A stretch of 64,000 nucleotides of DNA from Streptomyces fragilis (GTDB taxonomy: Bacteria > Actinomycetota > Actinomycetes > Streptomycetales > Streptomycetaceae), in the NCBI RefSeq assembly GCF_003112515.1, contig NZ_BEVZ01000004.1, forward strand, positions 1,099,157 through 1,163,156, in the 5' to 3' direction. Shown here one piece after another: positions 34,070-43,049 of this stretch (position 1 is the stretch's first letter; every line of letters begins with the position of its first letter). The notes under the pieces are model-generated. The model worked only from the letters and a program-made list of their open reading frames with translations. It ran no database searches and had not been told where the DNA came from. The translations under genes and the position numbers were made by a program.

Positions 34070-35860
34070 ATGACCTCGGTCAAGTCCCTCACCGCCTCCG
34101 TCCACGCGCGCCTCGCGGACGCCCTCTCGGCTGCCCTGCCGGAGGCCGCCTCCGCGGACCCGCTGCTGCGACGAAGCGACAGGGCGGACTACCAGGCCAA
34201 CGGCATCCTCGCCCTCGCCAAGAAGGCCAAGGCCAACCCGCGCGAGCTGGCGACGCAGGTCGTGGAGCACGTCGTCACCGGTGACCTGATCGCGGACGTC
34301 GAGGTCTCCGGCCCCGGCTTCCTCAACGTCACCGTCTCCGACAAGGCGATCACCGAGAACCTCGCCGCGCGCGCCGCCGACGGGTCGGGCCGCCTCGGCG
34401 TGCCGCAGCGCGAGGACGCGGGCACCACGGTCATCGACTACGCGCAGCCCAACGTCGCCAAGGAGATGCACGTCGGCCACCTGCGTTCCGCCGTCATCGG
34501 CGATGCGGTGCGCCGGATGCTCGACTTCACCGGCGAGAGGACGATCGGCCGCCACCACATCGGCGACTGGGGCACCCAGTTCGGCATGCTCATCCAGTAC
34601 CTGATCGAGCACCCGCACGAGCTGGACCACGAGGCCGACCCCTCCACGGACGTCGAGGCGGCCGGCGAGGAGGCGATGTCCAACCTCAACCGCCTGTACA
34701 AGGCGTCACGGGCCGTCTTCGACTCCGACGAGGACTTCAAGACCCGTGCCCGGCAGCGGGTCGTGGCCCTGCAGTCCGGCGACGAGGAGACCCTCGCCCT
34801 GTGGCAGCGGTTCGTCGACGAGTCGAAGATCTACTTCTACTCCGTCTTCGCCAAGCTGGACATGCCCGTCGCGGACGACGAGATCGTCGGCGAGTCGGCG
34901 TACAACCCGATGATGGCCGAGACCGCCCGCATGCTCGAGGAGTCCGGCGTCGCCGTGCGTTCCGAGGGCGCGCTGGTGGTGTTCTTCGACGAGATCCGCG
35001 GCAAGGACGACAAGCCGGTCCCGCTGATCGTCCAGAAGGCCGACGGCGGCTTCGGCTACGCCGCCTCCGACCTGTCCGCCATCCGCGACCGCGTCTTCGG
35101 CCTCAAGGCCGACACGCTGCTGTACGTCGTCGACGCCCGGCAGGCCCTGCACTTCCGCATGGTCTTCGAGACGGCCCGCCGCGCCGGCTGGCTGAGCGAC
35201 GCCGTCAAGGCCGTCCACCTGGAGTTCGGCACGGTCCTCGGCAAGGACGGCAAGCCGTTCAAGACCCGCGAGGGCGAGACGGTGCGCTTGGAGGACCTCC
35301 TCGACGAGGCGTCCGAGCGGGCGGCGACGGTCGTGCGGGAGAAGGCCGAGGCGGGCGGCATCGAGCTCACGGAGGAGGAGATCGCCGAGCGCGGCGCGCA
35401 GGTCGGCATCGGCGCGGTGAAGTACGCGGACCTCTCCACGTCCGCGAACCGCGACTACAAGTTCGACCTCGACCAGATGGTCTCGCTCACCGGCGACACC
35501 TCCGTGTACCTCCAGTACGCCTACGCCCGTGCCCGGTCCATCCTCCGCAAGGCCGGCGAGGCCCGTCCCGTCGCCCACCCGGAGCTGGAACTGCACGCCG
35601 CCGAGCGGGCGCTGGGCCTGCACCTCGACGCCTTCGCGGACCTGGTCGCCGAGGCGGCCGCGGAGTACGCGCCGCACAAGCTCACGGCGTACCTGTACCA
35701 GCTGGCGTCCCACCTCACGTCCTTCTACGCCGACTGCCCGGTCCTGAAGGCCGACACCCCCGAGCAGACGGAGAACCGCCTCTTCCTCTGCGACCTCACC
35801 AGCCGCACCCTCCGCCAGGGCATGACCCTCCTGGGCATCCAGACCCCCGAGCGCCTGTAG
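34070..35860 (+). CDS. argS: Arginyl-tRNA synthetase
   Basis: Class I arginyl-tRNA synthetase of 596 residues. An N-terminal ArgRS-specific domain (about 1-115) precedes the signature A-K-E-M-H-V-G-H-L-R-S near residue 130. The KMSK region is represented by G-K-P-F-K-T-R-E-G-E. The DALR anticodon-binding domain ends the protein. The ATG at 34070 fits homologues although the GAGGAG upstream is farther than usual. Transcription diverges from lysS across a 212-base gap. Confidence 0.95.
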   Translation: MTSVKSLTASVHARLADALSAALPEAASADPLLRRSDRADYQANGILALAKKAKANPRELATQVVEHVVTGDLIADVEVSGPGFLNVTVSDKAITENLAARAADGSGRLGVPQREDAGTTVIDYAQPNVAKEMHVGHLRSAVIGDAVRRMLDFTGERTIGRHHIGDWGTQFGMLIQYLIEHPHELDHEADPSTDVEAAGEEAMSNLNRLYKASRAVFDSDEDFKTRARQRVVALQSGDEETLALWQRFVDESKIYFYSVFAKLDMPVADDEIVGESAYNPMMAETARMLEESGVAVRSEGALVVFFDEIRGKDDKPVPLIVQKADGGFGYAASDLSAIRDRVFGLKADTLLYVVDARQALHFRMVFETARRAGWLSDAVKAVHLEFGTVLGKDGKPFKTREGETVRLEDLLDEASERAATVVREKAEAGGIELTEEEIAERGAQVGIGAVKYADLSTSANRDYKFDLDQMVSLTGDTSVYLQYAYARARSILRKAGEARPVAHPELELHAAERALGLHLDAFADLVAEAAAEYAPHKLTAYLYQLASHLTSFYADCPVLKADTPEQTENRLFLCDLTSRTLRQGMTLLGIQTPERL

Positions 35861-35878
35861 TCCCCCGGCCCTTCACAG

Positions 35879-35913
35879 GTGAGGCCCGCCGCGATCCCCG
35901 CGGCGGGCCTCAC
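35879..35913. terminator. Bidirectional terminator after argS
   Basis: Perfect 15-base arms GTGAGGCCCGCCGCG (35879-35893) and its complement (35899-35913) with a five-base loop, between converging argS and the lipoprotein gene. Confidence 0.9.
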
Positions 35914-35916
35914 CGT

Positions 35917-36594
35917 TCACCCGAGGGAGTCCGGGATCCGGGGCCGGTTCTCACAGGGGATGTGCTTCACCATCTGCCGGGCGGCGTGGATCGCTGCATC
36001 ACCCTGCAACCGGACGTCCGCATCGTCCACTCCGAGAAGACCCACCTCGACCTCCAGGGGCAAACCCTTCAACTGCTCCGCGTGGGTGCCTGCGACCTTG
36101 CAGGGCACCGCCAGGCGGAGGACACGGCCATCCACCTTGCTGTGCTGCACGTACGACCCGTGCCCCACCGGCTCGTAGGGCTCATCGGGCACCTTCTTGT
36201 CGAGCAGGTCGATCGAGAAAGGGCTCCAGTGGATGCTCACCCTGAAGCGTCCGGGGTGCTCCGACGGGTCAAGAACACACGGCTCGCTTCCTGCGCCGAC
36301 CGAGATGAATGCGCCAGGCCGCCACCTAGCCGCCACCGACCCAACCGCCTCCGCAGCTTGGGAAACCTGCACATAAGGGCTGCGAACTTCGAACTCGCCA
36401 CCGCCCATGCCGCGCATCACGGCATCCACGCGCTCACGCCCGAGCAGTTCGTCGCACCCCGCCCGCGCGGGCGTGGAAGACGGTCGCTTGTCCGTCTCGC
36501 TGTCGAAGGCAAGGGTCCCGCAGCCGGCCAGTACCGCGCCCAGAGTCGTTGCGCCGATCACGGCTACCAGGCCCCGCCCTGTTCCCGGCATCAC
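35917..36594 (-). CDS. Predicted lipoprotein of the WXG cassette
   Basis: A 225-residue protein with a signal peptide and lipobox V-L-A-G-C (about residue 25), so likely anchored on the outer face of the membrane. The mature region holds three or four cysteines (A-G-C-D-E-L, E-P-C-V-L, V-P-C-K-V, P-C-E-N), probably disulfide-bonded. The general pattern recalls DUF3558-type lipoproteins, but I cannot assign it firmly. It overlaps the large WXG gene upstream by four bases if the GTG at 36594 is used, or one base with the ATG at 36591. It is third in the cassette. Confidence 0.75.
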   Translation of the reverse strand: MMPGTGRGLVAVIGATTLGAVLAGCGTLAFDSETDKRPSSTPARAGCDELLGRERVDAVMRGMGGGEFEVRSPYVQVSQAAEAVGSVAARWRPGAFISVGAGSEPCVLDPSEHPGRFRVSIHWSPFSIDLLDKKVPDEPYEPVGHGSYVQHSKVDGRVLRLAVPCKVAGTHAEQLKGLPLEVEVGLLGVDDADVRLQGDAAIHAARQMVKHIPCENRPRIPDSLG

Positions 36595-38897
36595 TGCAGA
36601 GCCTTCTCCTTCTCACTGATCGTGGTCAGCCCTCGCGAGTAGGCCGAGCCCACGTTCTGATTCAGCTGACCACTCTCCGCCGAGCCCATGCCCGACTCGC
36701 GGGCGTACCGCTCAACAGGCGAGCACGCCGCCTCCAACCCCACCCGTGTCACAGTCGCGGCCTCGACGATCGCCTGACCGTCGTTCTTGAACTCGCTGGC
36801 CTCCAGGTACTGCAACGTGTGCGTCCCGTACGCCGTGCTCACCGTCGAGCCGGTGGACTCCATGAACATAGGCACCGCCACAGCCGTGACCGCGCCGGCC
36901 GCAGGTCCGGCGATCAGCGCCGCCCCCGCACCGACGAGCACTCCCACTCCGGCGCTGACGCCGGTCTTCCGCCACTCCGCCGACTGCTCGCCCGCGAGGT
37001 TCTTCTCCTCCTCGATGTCCTTGAACCCCTGCCGCACGGCATGGGCTCGCGACTCGTCCAACATGCCGTGCAGCTCCGCCGTGTTCTGCGCGAACAGACT
37101 GCCCCGGCCATGGTCGTCCTCCAGGGCGGCCAGGCCGCTCGCCACGTACAGCGACTGCGCGGATTTCAACGTCCCGTAGGCCTCCTCGTGACCACCGGCC
37201 AGCATGAGGAAGTTCGCGATGTCCGTCTCCCCGAACGCCGGTTCCGGCCCGAGCCTGCTGGAGGACGCGAAGATCGCCTCACGGTTGGCGAGGTCACCGC
37301 CACCGACGCCGTAACTCCCGTAGTTGAACTCGTCGATGTACGCCGCACCCATGCGCCCGAGGCTGTCCATCATCGCGTCCGGGGGCGGGGCGTCGCTCGT
37401 GATGTTGTACCGGTCCATCACCTTCCGCATGATCTCCACCGACTCCGGGTCCCGCGGCAGCCCTCCGTGAGCGGCGTCCCACGGCGTGCCCGTGACCGCC
37501 GCCTCCAAGGCATGGCCCAGCGCATCCGGGCCGTGGGCCGCCGCGGCCTTGCCCTTCTCGCTGTCGGGGCTCGCCAAGGAATCCAGGGGCCAGTCGAAGT
37601 CCGCCCTCGTGAGCTCGTCGAAGTACGTGTAGTCCAGCTTCGCCGTCGGGTCCACGGTGCCGTCCTCCCGGTACACGGTCGGCGCCGCGTCGGAAAAGAA
37701 CCGCTTCGCCGCCTCCGAGCTGTGTCCGAGCCCCTCCAGCACACCGGCCAGTGGGTCGTACCCGTTGCCCGTGCCACCCCCCGGGTTGAAGCCGAGGTCG
37801 CCATCCTCCCCCAACGCCCCCGGGTTCGCCTGCTCGAAGAGGTGCGGGCTCCGATGGTGCAACTGCGTCACGTGCTCAGCGATCGGCACCAGGAACCGCG
37901 GGTCGTACTCCCCGTGCCGCAGCAGCCCGCCGAGGACCTGGTAGCCGAGCGGCTGCATCGGCCCCAGCGGGTTCACCGCGACCGGCTGCGTCCCCAGCCG
38001 CCGGAACTCCTCGCCCCAGCCGGCCGGCAGGTGCACCCGGCTGTCCGGGTCCGTCGCCGTGGCCAGCGCGAACCCCATCCCCTCCTGCAGCCGCCGGGTG
38101 AGGGCCAGCCGGCTCGGGTCGTCGCCCTCCGTCCCGTCGAGGGACATCCGGCCGTAGAACTCCAGCACCTGTTCCGGCTTCCCGAAGGACCGGTAGAAGC
38201 CCGTCGCGAACTCCGCGTCGCCCGCGTTCCCCTCCAGGATCAGGTCCAGCTCCCGCAGGCGCGCCTCGCTCAGCGTCTCGCCGCGCTCGGCCAAATCCCG
38301 TGCCCGGGCGACCAGTTGCGCGGCCCGCTCGATCTCGACCCGGTCGACCGTGAGGTACCGCCCGTCGGCGTCGTGCCGGTCGCCGCCGTGGATCCGGGCG
38401 AGCGTCGCGGCGACGTTCTCGTCCAGTTCCGCCGCCACGTCACGGATCCGGTTGATCTCCTCCTCGACCGCCTTCCGCTTCGCTTCCGCCGACTTCTCGG
38501 GCGCGGCGGCGACCCCCGGCGCGTCCACGAAGTGGCACCGGGCCCGGCCGCCCCCGCTCTCGCTGACGATCAGGCCCAGCCGCGTCGCCCGGTCCACGGC
38601 GGCACGCATCCGCTGCTGGCAACCGGACAGGTCGGCGTGGGCGTCGCTCAGCGCCCGGTGGACGCTGCGGGCCTCGCCGTACAGGTCGCCGATCTCCTTC
38701 ACCGTCATTCCGACGAACTCCCGCGAGACGGTGGCGTTCACCCCCGCCCAACGCGCGGCGTCAGCCTTGGCCTTCAGGCCGTCCCGCGCCCGCTCCCGCA
38801 ACGCCCGCAACCCGGCGACCGCCCGCTTCCAGTCCTCGGCGGCATCCCCGAGCACACCCAGGTCGACCTGGTACAGGTCGGAGAACGACAGCCCCAT
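36591..38897 (-). CDS. Large WXG-domain protein, putative type VII-type substrate
   Basis: A 768-residue protein without a signal peptide. The N-terminus (M-G-L-S-F-S-D-L-Y) starts a helical domain with a W-A-G turn at residues 50-52, the WXG motif, followed by a second long helix. The central 200-560 region is soluble and helical with no catalytic motif I can name. A glycine/alanine-rich hydrophobic segment (about 655-690) resembles the membrane-inserting region of LXG/WXG effectors. The family looks like DUF6571 of Streptomyces, by memory. Start 38897 is chosen; the extension upstream is antisense to the partner gene. It is flanked by a small helical partner and a lipoprotein. Confidence 0.75.
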   Translation of the reverse strand: MGLSFSDLYQVDLGVLGDAAEDWKRAVAGLRALRERARDGLKAKADAARWAGVNATVSREFVGMTVKEIGDLYGEARSVHRALSDAHADLSGCQQRMRAAVDRATRLGLIVSESGGGRARCHFVDAPGVAAAPEKSAEAKRKAVEEEINRIRDVAAELDENVAATLARIHGGDRHDADGRYLTVDRVEIERAAQLVARARDLAERGETLSEARLRELDLILEGNAGDAEFATGFYRSFGKPEQVLEFYGRMSLDGTEGDDPSRLALTRRLQEGMGFALATATDPDSRVHLPAGWGEEFRRLGTQPVAVNPLGPMQPLGYQVLGGLLRHGEYDPRFLVPIAEHVTQLHHRSPHLFEQANPGALGEDGDLGFNPGGGTGNGYDPLAGVLEGLGHSSEAAKRFFSDAAPTVYREDGTVDPTAKLDYTYFDELTRADFDWPLDSLASPDSEKGKAAAAHGPDALGHALEAAVTGTPWDAAHGGLPRDPESVEIMRKVMDRYNITSDAPPPDAMMDSLGRMGAAYIDEFNYGSYGVGGGDLANREAIFASSSRLGPEPAFGETDIANFLMLAGGHEEAYGTLKSAQSLYVASGLAALEDDHGRGSLFAQNTAELHGMLDESRAHAVRQGFKDIEEEKNLAGEQSAEWRKTGVSAGVGVLVGAGAALIAGPAAGAVTAVAVPMFMESTGSTVSTAYGTHTLQYLEASEFKNDGQAIVEAATVTRVGLEAACSPVERYARESGMGSAESGQLNQNVGSAYSRGLTTISEKEKALQ

Positions 38898-38914
38898 CGC
38901 CCTTGCCCGTCCCT

Positions 38915-39355
38915 CTACGTGAAGTACGTCTGGAGCACCGACACCGGCACCGCCGACGACCCGTCCCGCCCGGTCAGCAGGGCCCCGATCTCCGCGTCGT
39001 CCCGGGCATGGGCCTTCCGGCTGTGGGCGAGGTGGTTCGAGATGTGCGCCGTCGCCTGCAGCACGGTCCTCACCTGCGAGGACCAGATCTCCAGCGTGGT
39101 CGCCAGCGCGCCGCCCGTCGCGAAGCCGGAGGACCTCAGCGTCGCGGCCGCCCGCCAGGTCACTCCCGCGCCGCCCGCACCGCCCGCCCCCTGCGCACCG
39201 GCGCTCCCGACGTCGGCGACCCTGCACAGCTCCTCGTGCAGCGTGAACGCCTCGTGCCCGACCGCGCCGAGATCGTCCTGATGCACCCGGAGGTCGTCCG
39301 CCCCCTGTCGCGCGGCCGCCTCCCCCTTGAGCCGCTCCCACTCGTTCCAGGCCAT
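38915..39355 (-). CDS. Small helical partner of the WXG protein
   Basis: A 146-residue protein starting M-A-W-N-E-W-E-R-L-K-G-E-A-A, with helical, Ala/Gln-rich composition. One segment (D-L-R-V-H-Q-D-D-L-G-A-V-G-H-E-A) is followed by a glycine tract and a second helix ending in a conserved-looking S-S-Q-V-R-T-V. No signal peptide. It is the first gene of the cassette, 17 bases before the large WXG gene. It probably acts as a WXG100-like chaperone or co-substrate, inferred from size and position. The ATG at 39355 was chosen over an upstream start lying in promoter DNA. Confidence 0.7.
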   Translation of the reverse strand: MAWNEWERLKGEAAARQGADDLRVHQDDLGAVGHEAFTLHEELCRVADVGSAGAQGAGGAGGAGVTWRAAATLRSSGFATGGALATTLEIWSSQVRTVLQATAHISNHLAHSRKAHARDDAEIGALLTGRDGSSAVPVSVLQTYFT

Positions 39356-39437
39356 GCCCTGCCCCGTTCCGCCCCTGCACTCGCGCAGCCCTGCTTCGTG
39401 AAGGCAGCAGACCAGTTCCGGGCACCTCGTGTCAAAA

Positions 39438-39475
39438 GGTGTGAACAAGACATACAGAGTGATGGTGCGAACAAG
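39438..39475 (-). promoter_or_regulatory. Direct repeats in the divergent WXG/DUF4253 promoter
   Basis: GGTGTGAACAAG (39438-39449) and GGTGCGAACAAG (39464-39475) differ at one base and are 26 bases apart in the only AT-rich patch of this gap. They could bind a regulator of the WXG cassette, whose start is 83 bases downstream on the minus strand. Confidence 0.4.
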
Positions 39476-39531
39476 TCAACTCCCCACCGCCAAGGCCCGA
39501 CTGTCGGTGCCGCCCCCTACAGTCCGACCCC

Positions 39532-40353
39532 ATGGCCAGCCTTCCCAACGCCCTCGTGAACCCGCCCGCCTCCCTCCGGCTGCCGCCCGGCCGTCTCGTC
39601 GACACGACCGTCGACGGCCCGTGGCACGAGCCGCTGCTCTGGTACGGCGAAGCACCCGCCGCCGTCGGCGACTGGGCGTCACTCCGGGCCACCGGACGCA
39701 ACCTCGGCCTCCTGCCCGTCCTGCTGGACGTCGGCACGGGGCACGGTGAGCCCGCCGACTGGGGCCTCGACCCCGCCAGGACGACCTACCCCGGCGACCA
39801 CGACCCCGCCGCCGTCCTCGCCGACCACTGGTCCGGCTACGAGGAGTACGCCGAGCTCGCCGGCCCCGACGACGCGGGCGTCCGGTCCGACGGGGCGGGG
39901 GCCCGGTCCGACGCCTGGCAGGGCCTCGCTCCCGCCGCCGCGCCCCGCACCGACCCGGACAGCGACGCCGCCGACACCGCGGACCTCGTCGTGGAGGGCG
40001 TCCCCTGGCTGCGGGACGTGCGCCCCGCCCTGGTCCCGGCCCGCCGCAGCGCCGACATACCCGCGGCCGTCGGCTGGACCGGCCCGCTGAACCACGAGAA
40101 CGACGTGGCCCGCCTCTGCGCCGTCCTGCGCTCCTGGGAGGACCGCTTCGGCGCCCGCGTCCTGGCCCTCACCTTCGACCAGCTGGTCCTGTCCGTCGCC
40201 TCCCCACCCAGCACCCAGGAGCACGCGGAGGCGGTGGCCGCCGAGCACTACGCCTTCTGCCCGGACAACATCGACCAGGGCATCTCCCCCCTGAAGCACT
40301 ACGCCGAGCAGGCCGTCCTGAACACCCACCTGTGGATGTTCTGGTGGGACTGA
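39532..40353 (+). CDS. DUF4253-domain protein
   Basis: A 273-residue cytoplasmic protein. The C-terminal half (about 170-273) matches DUF4253: a central R-F-G-A-R-V-L-A-L strand, H-A-E-A-V-A-A-E-H-Y-A-F-C-P-D, and a final H-L-W-M-F-W-W-D. The first 160 residues are Pro/Asp/Ala-rich with a repeated segment (G-V-R-S-D-G-A-G-A-R-S-D). DUF4253 proteins are common in Streptomyces and have no established role. ATG at 39532; no strong ribosome site. It is divergent from the WXG cassette. Confidence 0.8.
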   Translation: MASLPNALVNPPASLRLPPGRLVDTTVDGPWHEPLLWYGEAPAAVGDWASLRATGRNLGLLPVLLDVGTGHGEPADWGLDPARTTYPGDHDPAAVLADHWSGYEEYAELAGPDDAGVRSDGAGARSDAWQGLAPAAAPRTDPDSDAADTADLVVEGVPWLRDVRPALVPARRSADIPAAVGWTGPLNHENDVARLCAVLRSWEDRFGARVLALTFDQLVLSVASPPSTQEHAEAVAAEHYAFCPDNIDQGISPLKHYAEQAVLNTHLWMFWWD

Positions 40354-40361
40354 GCGCCCGT

Positions 40362-40378
40362 CGCGGGTGAGACCCGCG
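40362..40378. terminator. Short hairpin between converging genes
   Basis: CGCGGGT (40362-40368) and ACCCGCG (40372-40378) with a three-base loop sit in the 27-base gap between the DUF4253 gene and the converging hypothetical gene. Confidence 0.5.
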
Positions 40379-40380
40379 CA

Positions 40381-40797
40381 CTACACCGCCTTCGACGCGA
40401 GCTCCCGCTCCCGCAGGGCCGCCGCCTCCTCCAGCAGGCTCCAGCCGTCGGCAGTCGTCCCGCCCGGCACGTCCGGCTGCCAGCCGTGGCGCATCGCCAC
40501 CTGGAGCAGGGCGCGCACGGCGCCGGGCTCGTGCAGGTTGAGGCCGGCCCCCCGGACGAACCCGACGTCGCCGGAGCCGGTGAAGCCGCCGCCCGGGACG
40601 TAGCGGCCGGGGCCCTGGTCGAAGACGATGCGGAACCGGCTGACGGCACGCTCCCCGGGGCGGTACGTCAGCGTGAGCGTCTGGCGGCAGTCGACGGGCG
40701 GGCCGCCGTTCGGCCGCCGGTGGCTGTGACTGTGCACCCACCGGTACTCCCGCCCGTCGGCGACCAGACGGCGCGGCGCGCGTGCCCTACGCGGCAT
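40381..40797 (-). CDS. Hypothetical protein
   Basis: A 138-residue protein of unknown function. An Arg-rich N-terminus (M-P-R-R-A-R-A-P-R-R) leads into a beta-strand-rich middle (R-Q-T-L-T-L-T-Y, S-R-F-R-I-V-F) and a helical C-terminus (A-V-R-A-L-L-Q-V-A-M, L-L-E-E-A-A-A-L-R-E). No signal peptide or membrane helix, so cytoplasmic. Codon use fits its neighbours. No family recognised. Confidence 0.65.
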   Translation of the reverse strand: MPRRARAPRRLVADGREYRWVHSHSHRRPNGGPPVDCRQTLTLTYRPGERAVSRFRIVFDQGPGRYVPGGGFTGSGDVGFVRGAGLNLHEPGAVRALLQVAMRHGWQPDVPGGTTADGWSLLEEAAALRERELASKAV

Positions 40798-40866
40798 GGG
40801 ACCGGGTGTGGTGACCGGCGCGCCGGACCGCGCGGAGTCCGGGCCCGCCGAACCGCCCCGCCCCGC

Positions 40867-41745
40867 TCACGGCTTGCGTCCCACGGCGCCGTAGACGCTG
40901 ATGTCCTCGTCGGTGACGTCGTTGATGTCGGCGTACCGCAGCCGGTCCACCGGCTCCATGGACGCCAGCAGTTCCGGCGCCGGCTGCTCGGGCACGGGGG
41001 CCGCGCCGTCGGGACGCCAGCGGTGGACGGGCACGATGCCCGGTTCCTCGACCACCAGCCCGTTGGCGTCGAAGAAGCGCTCGACACCGGCCCTGTCCCG
41101 CAGGACGAAGGTCATGCCGCGTTCCCGCATGGTCCGCGCGACGGGCAGGATCCGCTCCGGGTTGAGGTCGTGGCACAGGTGGCTGAGCACCACCCGGCTG
41201 CCGGAGGGCAGCGCGTCCGTCAGCCGCTTCACCACGCCGTGGGCGTCGGCGTCCTCGACGAAGTGCAGGACGGCGGCGAGCACCAGGACGACGGGACGGT
41301 CCAGGTCGAGGGTGGCGGAGGCCTGCTCCAGCAGGGCGTCGGCCGCCCGCAGGTCACCCTCGACGTAGGCGGTGCGGCCCTCGGGACTGCTGGTCAGCAG
41401 GGCTCGGGCGTGCGCCAGGACGATCGGGTCGTTGTCGGCGTAGACGACGCGCGCGGAGGGCACGAACCGCTGGGCGATCTGGTGCACGTTCTCCTGCGTG
41501 GGCAGGCCCGAGCCGATGTCCAGGAACTGGTCCAGGCCCTCGTCGCGGGCCAGCGAGGTGACCGCGCGGCGCAGGAAGTCCCGGTTGTGGCGGACGTCGA
41601 GGTAGCCCCGCGGGTGGGCCCGGCAGGCGGCCGCGGCCGCCGCGCGGTCCACCTCGTAGTGGTCCTTGCCACCCAGCAGCAGGTCGTAGACCCGCGCCGG
41701 GTGCGGTCGGCTCGTGTCGATCCTGCGCCACACGTCGTCGGACAT
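40867..41745 (-). CDS. SAM-dependent methyltransferase (DUF574 type)
   Basis: A 292-residue protein of the Streptomyces methyltransferase family once called DUF574. Landmarks are the N-terminal D-T-S-R-P-H-P-A-R-V-Y-D-L-L-L-G-G-K-D, the SAM loop F-L-D-I-G-S-G-L-P-T near residue 83, and V-Y-A-D-N-D-P at the ribose-binding strand. ATG at 41745. Such genes are numerous in Streptomyces and few have known substrates. It lies upstream of nothing obviously related. Confidence 0.85.
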   Translation of the reverse strand: MSDDVWRRIDTSRPHPARVYDLLLGGKDHYEVDRAAAAAACRAHPRGYLDVRHNRDFLRRAVTSLARDEGLDQFLDIGSGLPTQENVHQIAQRFVPSARVVYADNDPIVLAHARALLTSSPEGRTAYVEGDLRAADALLEQASATLDLDRPVVLVLAAVLHFVEDADAHGVVKRLTDALPSGSRVVLSHLCHDLNPERILPVARTMRERGMTFVLRDRAGVERFFDANGLVVEEPGIVPVHRWRPDGAAPVPEQPAPELLASMEPVDRLRYADINDVTDEDISVYGAVGRKP

Positions 41746-41840
41746 GGGACATCCCCTCCCCCGAGGCATGCCGTGCCGGTTCCCGTCGACAACCTAGCGG
41801 CAGGCGGGCGCGGGGCGCGGGACCTCTTTCCGCCAAGATC

Positions 41841-41867
41841 GGGGCGGACCTCACGCAGGTCCGCCCC
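41841..41867 (-). terminator. hemB terminator
   Basis: Perfect 11-base arms GGGGCGGACCT (41841-41851) and its complement (41857-41867) with a five-base loop, 37 bases after the hemB stop. Confidence 0.85.
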
Positions 41868-41904
41868 GTCCCGTCTGGTGGGCCGGGGGTCGGCCGGGCG
41901 GGGG

Positions 41905-42897
41905 TCAGCGCAGCATGCGCGCGGCCTCCACCGCCCAGTACGTGAGGATGTTCCGCGCGCCGGCCCGCTTGATGCCGGTCAGGGTCTCCAGGATCGCCTT
42001 GTCACGGTCGACCCAGCCCTTCTCGGCCGCGGCCTCGACCATCGAGTACTCGCCGGAGATCTGGTACGCCGCCACCGGCACGTCGACCGCGTCGGCAACC
42101 CGCGCCAGGATGTCCAGGTAGGGACCGGCCGGCTTGACCATGACCATGTCCGCCCCCTCCTCCAGGTCGAGCGCCAGCTCACGCAGCGACTCGCGGATGT
42201 TGGCGGGGTCCTGCTGGTACGTCTTGCGGTCGCCCCGCAGCGAGGACCCCACGGCCTCGCGGAAGGGGCCGTAGAAGGCGGAGGAGTACTTCGCGGTGTA
42301 GGCGAGGATCGACACGTCCTCCCGCCCGATCTGGTCCAGCGCGTCGCGGATGACACCGATCTGGCCGTCCATCATGCCGCTGGGGCCCACGACGTGGGCG
42401 CCGGCGTCCGCCTGCACCTGAGCCATCTCCGCGTAGCGCTCCAGCGTGGCGTCGTTGTCCACCCGGCCGTCGGCGTCCAGCACGCCGCAGTGGCCGTGGT
42501 CGGTGAACTCGTCCAGGCACAGGTCCGACATGACGATCAGGTCGTCGCCCACCTCGGCCCGCACGTCGCGCAGGGCGACCTGGAGGATGCCGTCCGGGTC
42601 GGTGCCGCAGGTGCCGAGGGCGTCCTTCTTGTCGTCCGCGGGGACGCCGAAGAGCATGATCCCGGAGATCCCGGCCTCCACCGCCTCCGCGGCGGCCTTC
42701 TTCAGGGTCTCCCGCGTGTGCTGGAAGACCCCCGGCATCGAGCTGATCGGCACCGGCTCGCTCACGCCCTCCCGCACGAACGCGGGGAGGATGAAGTCGG
42801 CCGGGTGCAGCCGGGTCTCGGCCACCATGCGCCGCATCACGGGGGTCGTACGCAGCCGCCGCGGCCGCGTACCGGGGAAGGATCCGTACGTCGTCAT
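41905..42897 (-). CDS. hemB: Delta-aminolevulinic acid dehydratase (porphobilinogen synthase)
   Basis: Enzyme of 330 residues that condenses two aminolevulinates to porphobilinogen, between HemL (12 kb) and HemC (50 kb) in the pathway. The two Schiff-base lysines are in Y-T-A-K-Y-S-S-A-F and V-M-V-K-P-A-G. The metal loop reads D-L-C-L-D-E-F-T-D-H-G-H-C-G, a Cys/Asp/Cys arrangement between the zinc (Cys/Cys/Cys) and magnesium (Asp-rich) types. Start 42897 (M-T-T-Y-G-S-F). It is separate from the hemACD operon 5 kb away. Confidence 0.94.
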   Translation of the reverse strand: MTTYGSFPGTRPRRLRTTPVMRRMVAETRLHPADFILPAFVREGVSEPVPISSMPGVFQHTRETLKKAAAEAVEAGISGIMLFGVPADDKKDALGTCGTDPDGILQVALRDVRAEVGDDLIVMSDLCLDEFTDHGHCGVLDADGRVDNDATLERYAEMAQVQADAGAHVVGPSGMMDGQIGVIRDALDQIGREDVSILAYTAKYSSAFYGPFREAVGSSLRGDRKTYQQDPANIRESLRELALDLEEGADMVMVKPAGPYLDILARVADAVDVPVAAYQISGEYSMVEAAAEKGWVDRDKAILETLTGIKRAGARNILTYWAVEAARMLR

Positions 42898-43049
42898 ACC
42901 CTCCACGCTACGCCCGCGGGAGGGGACGTCTTGCCGACGTCCGGTCGGTCCACCCCCGAGGCGGCCCGGGGGACGCGCGCCACCCCCGCAGCCCCGCCCC
43001 GGGGTGCCGGGGCCTCGTCGGCCGAAGCCCCGGGCACGTCGGGGCGGCG

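Noticed and set aside
36549..39281. 910-codon plus-strand open frame opposite the WXG protein
   Set aside because: Arg/Val/His-rich antisense product without domains; the minus strand has the clear WXG and helical features.
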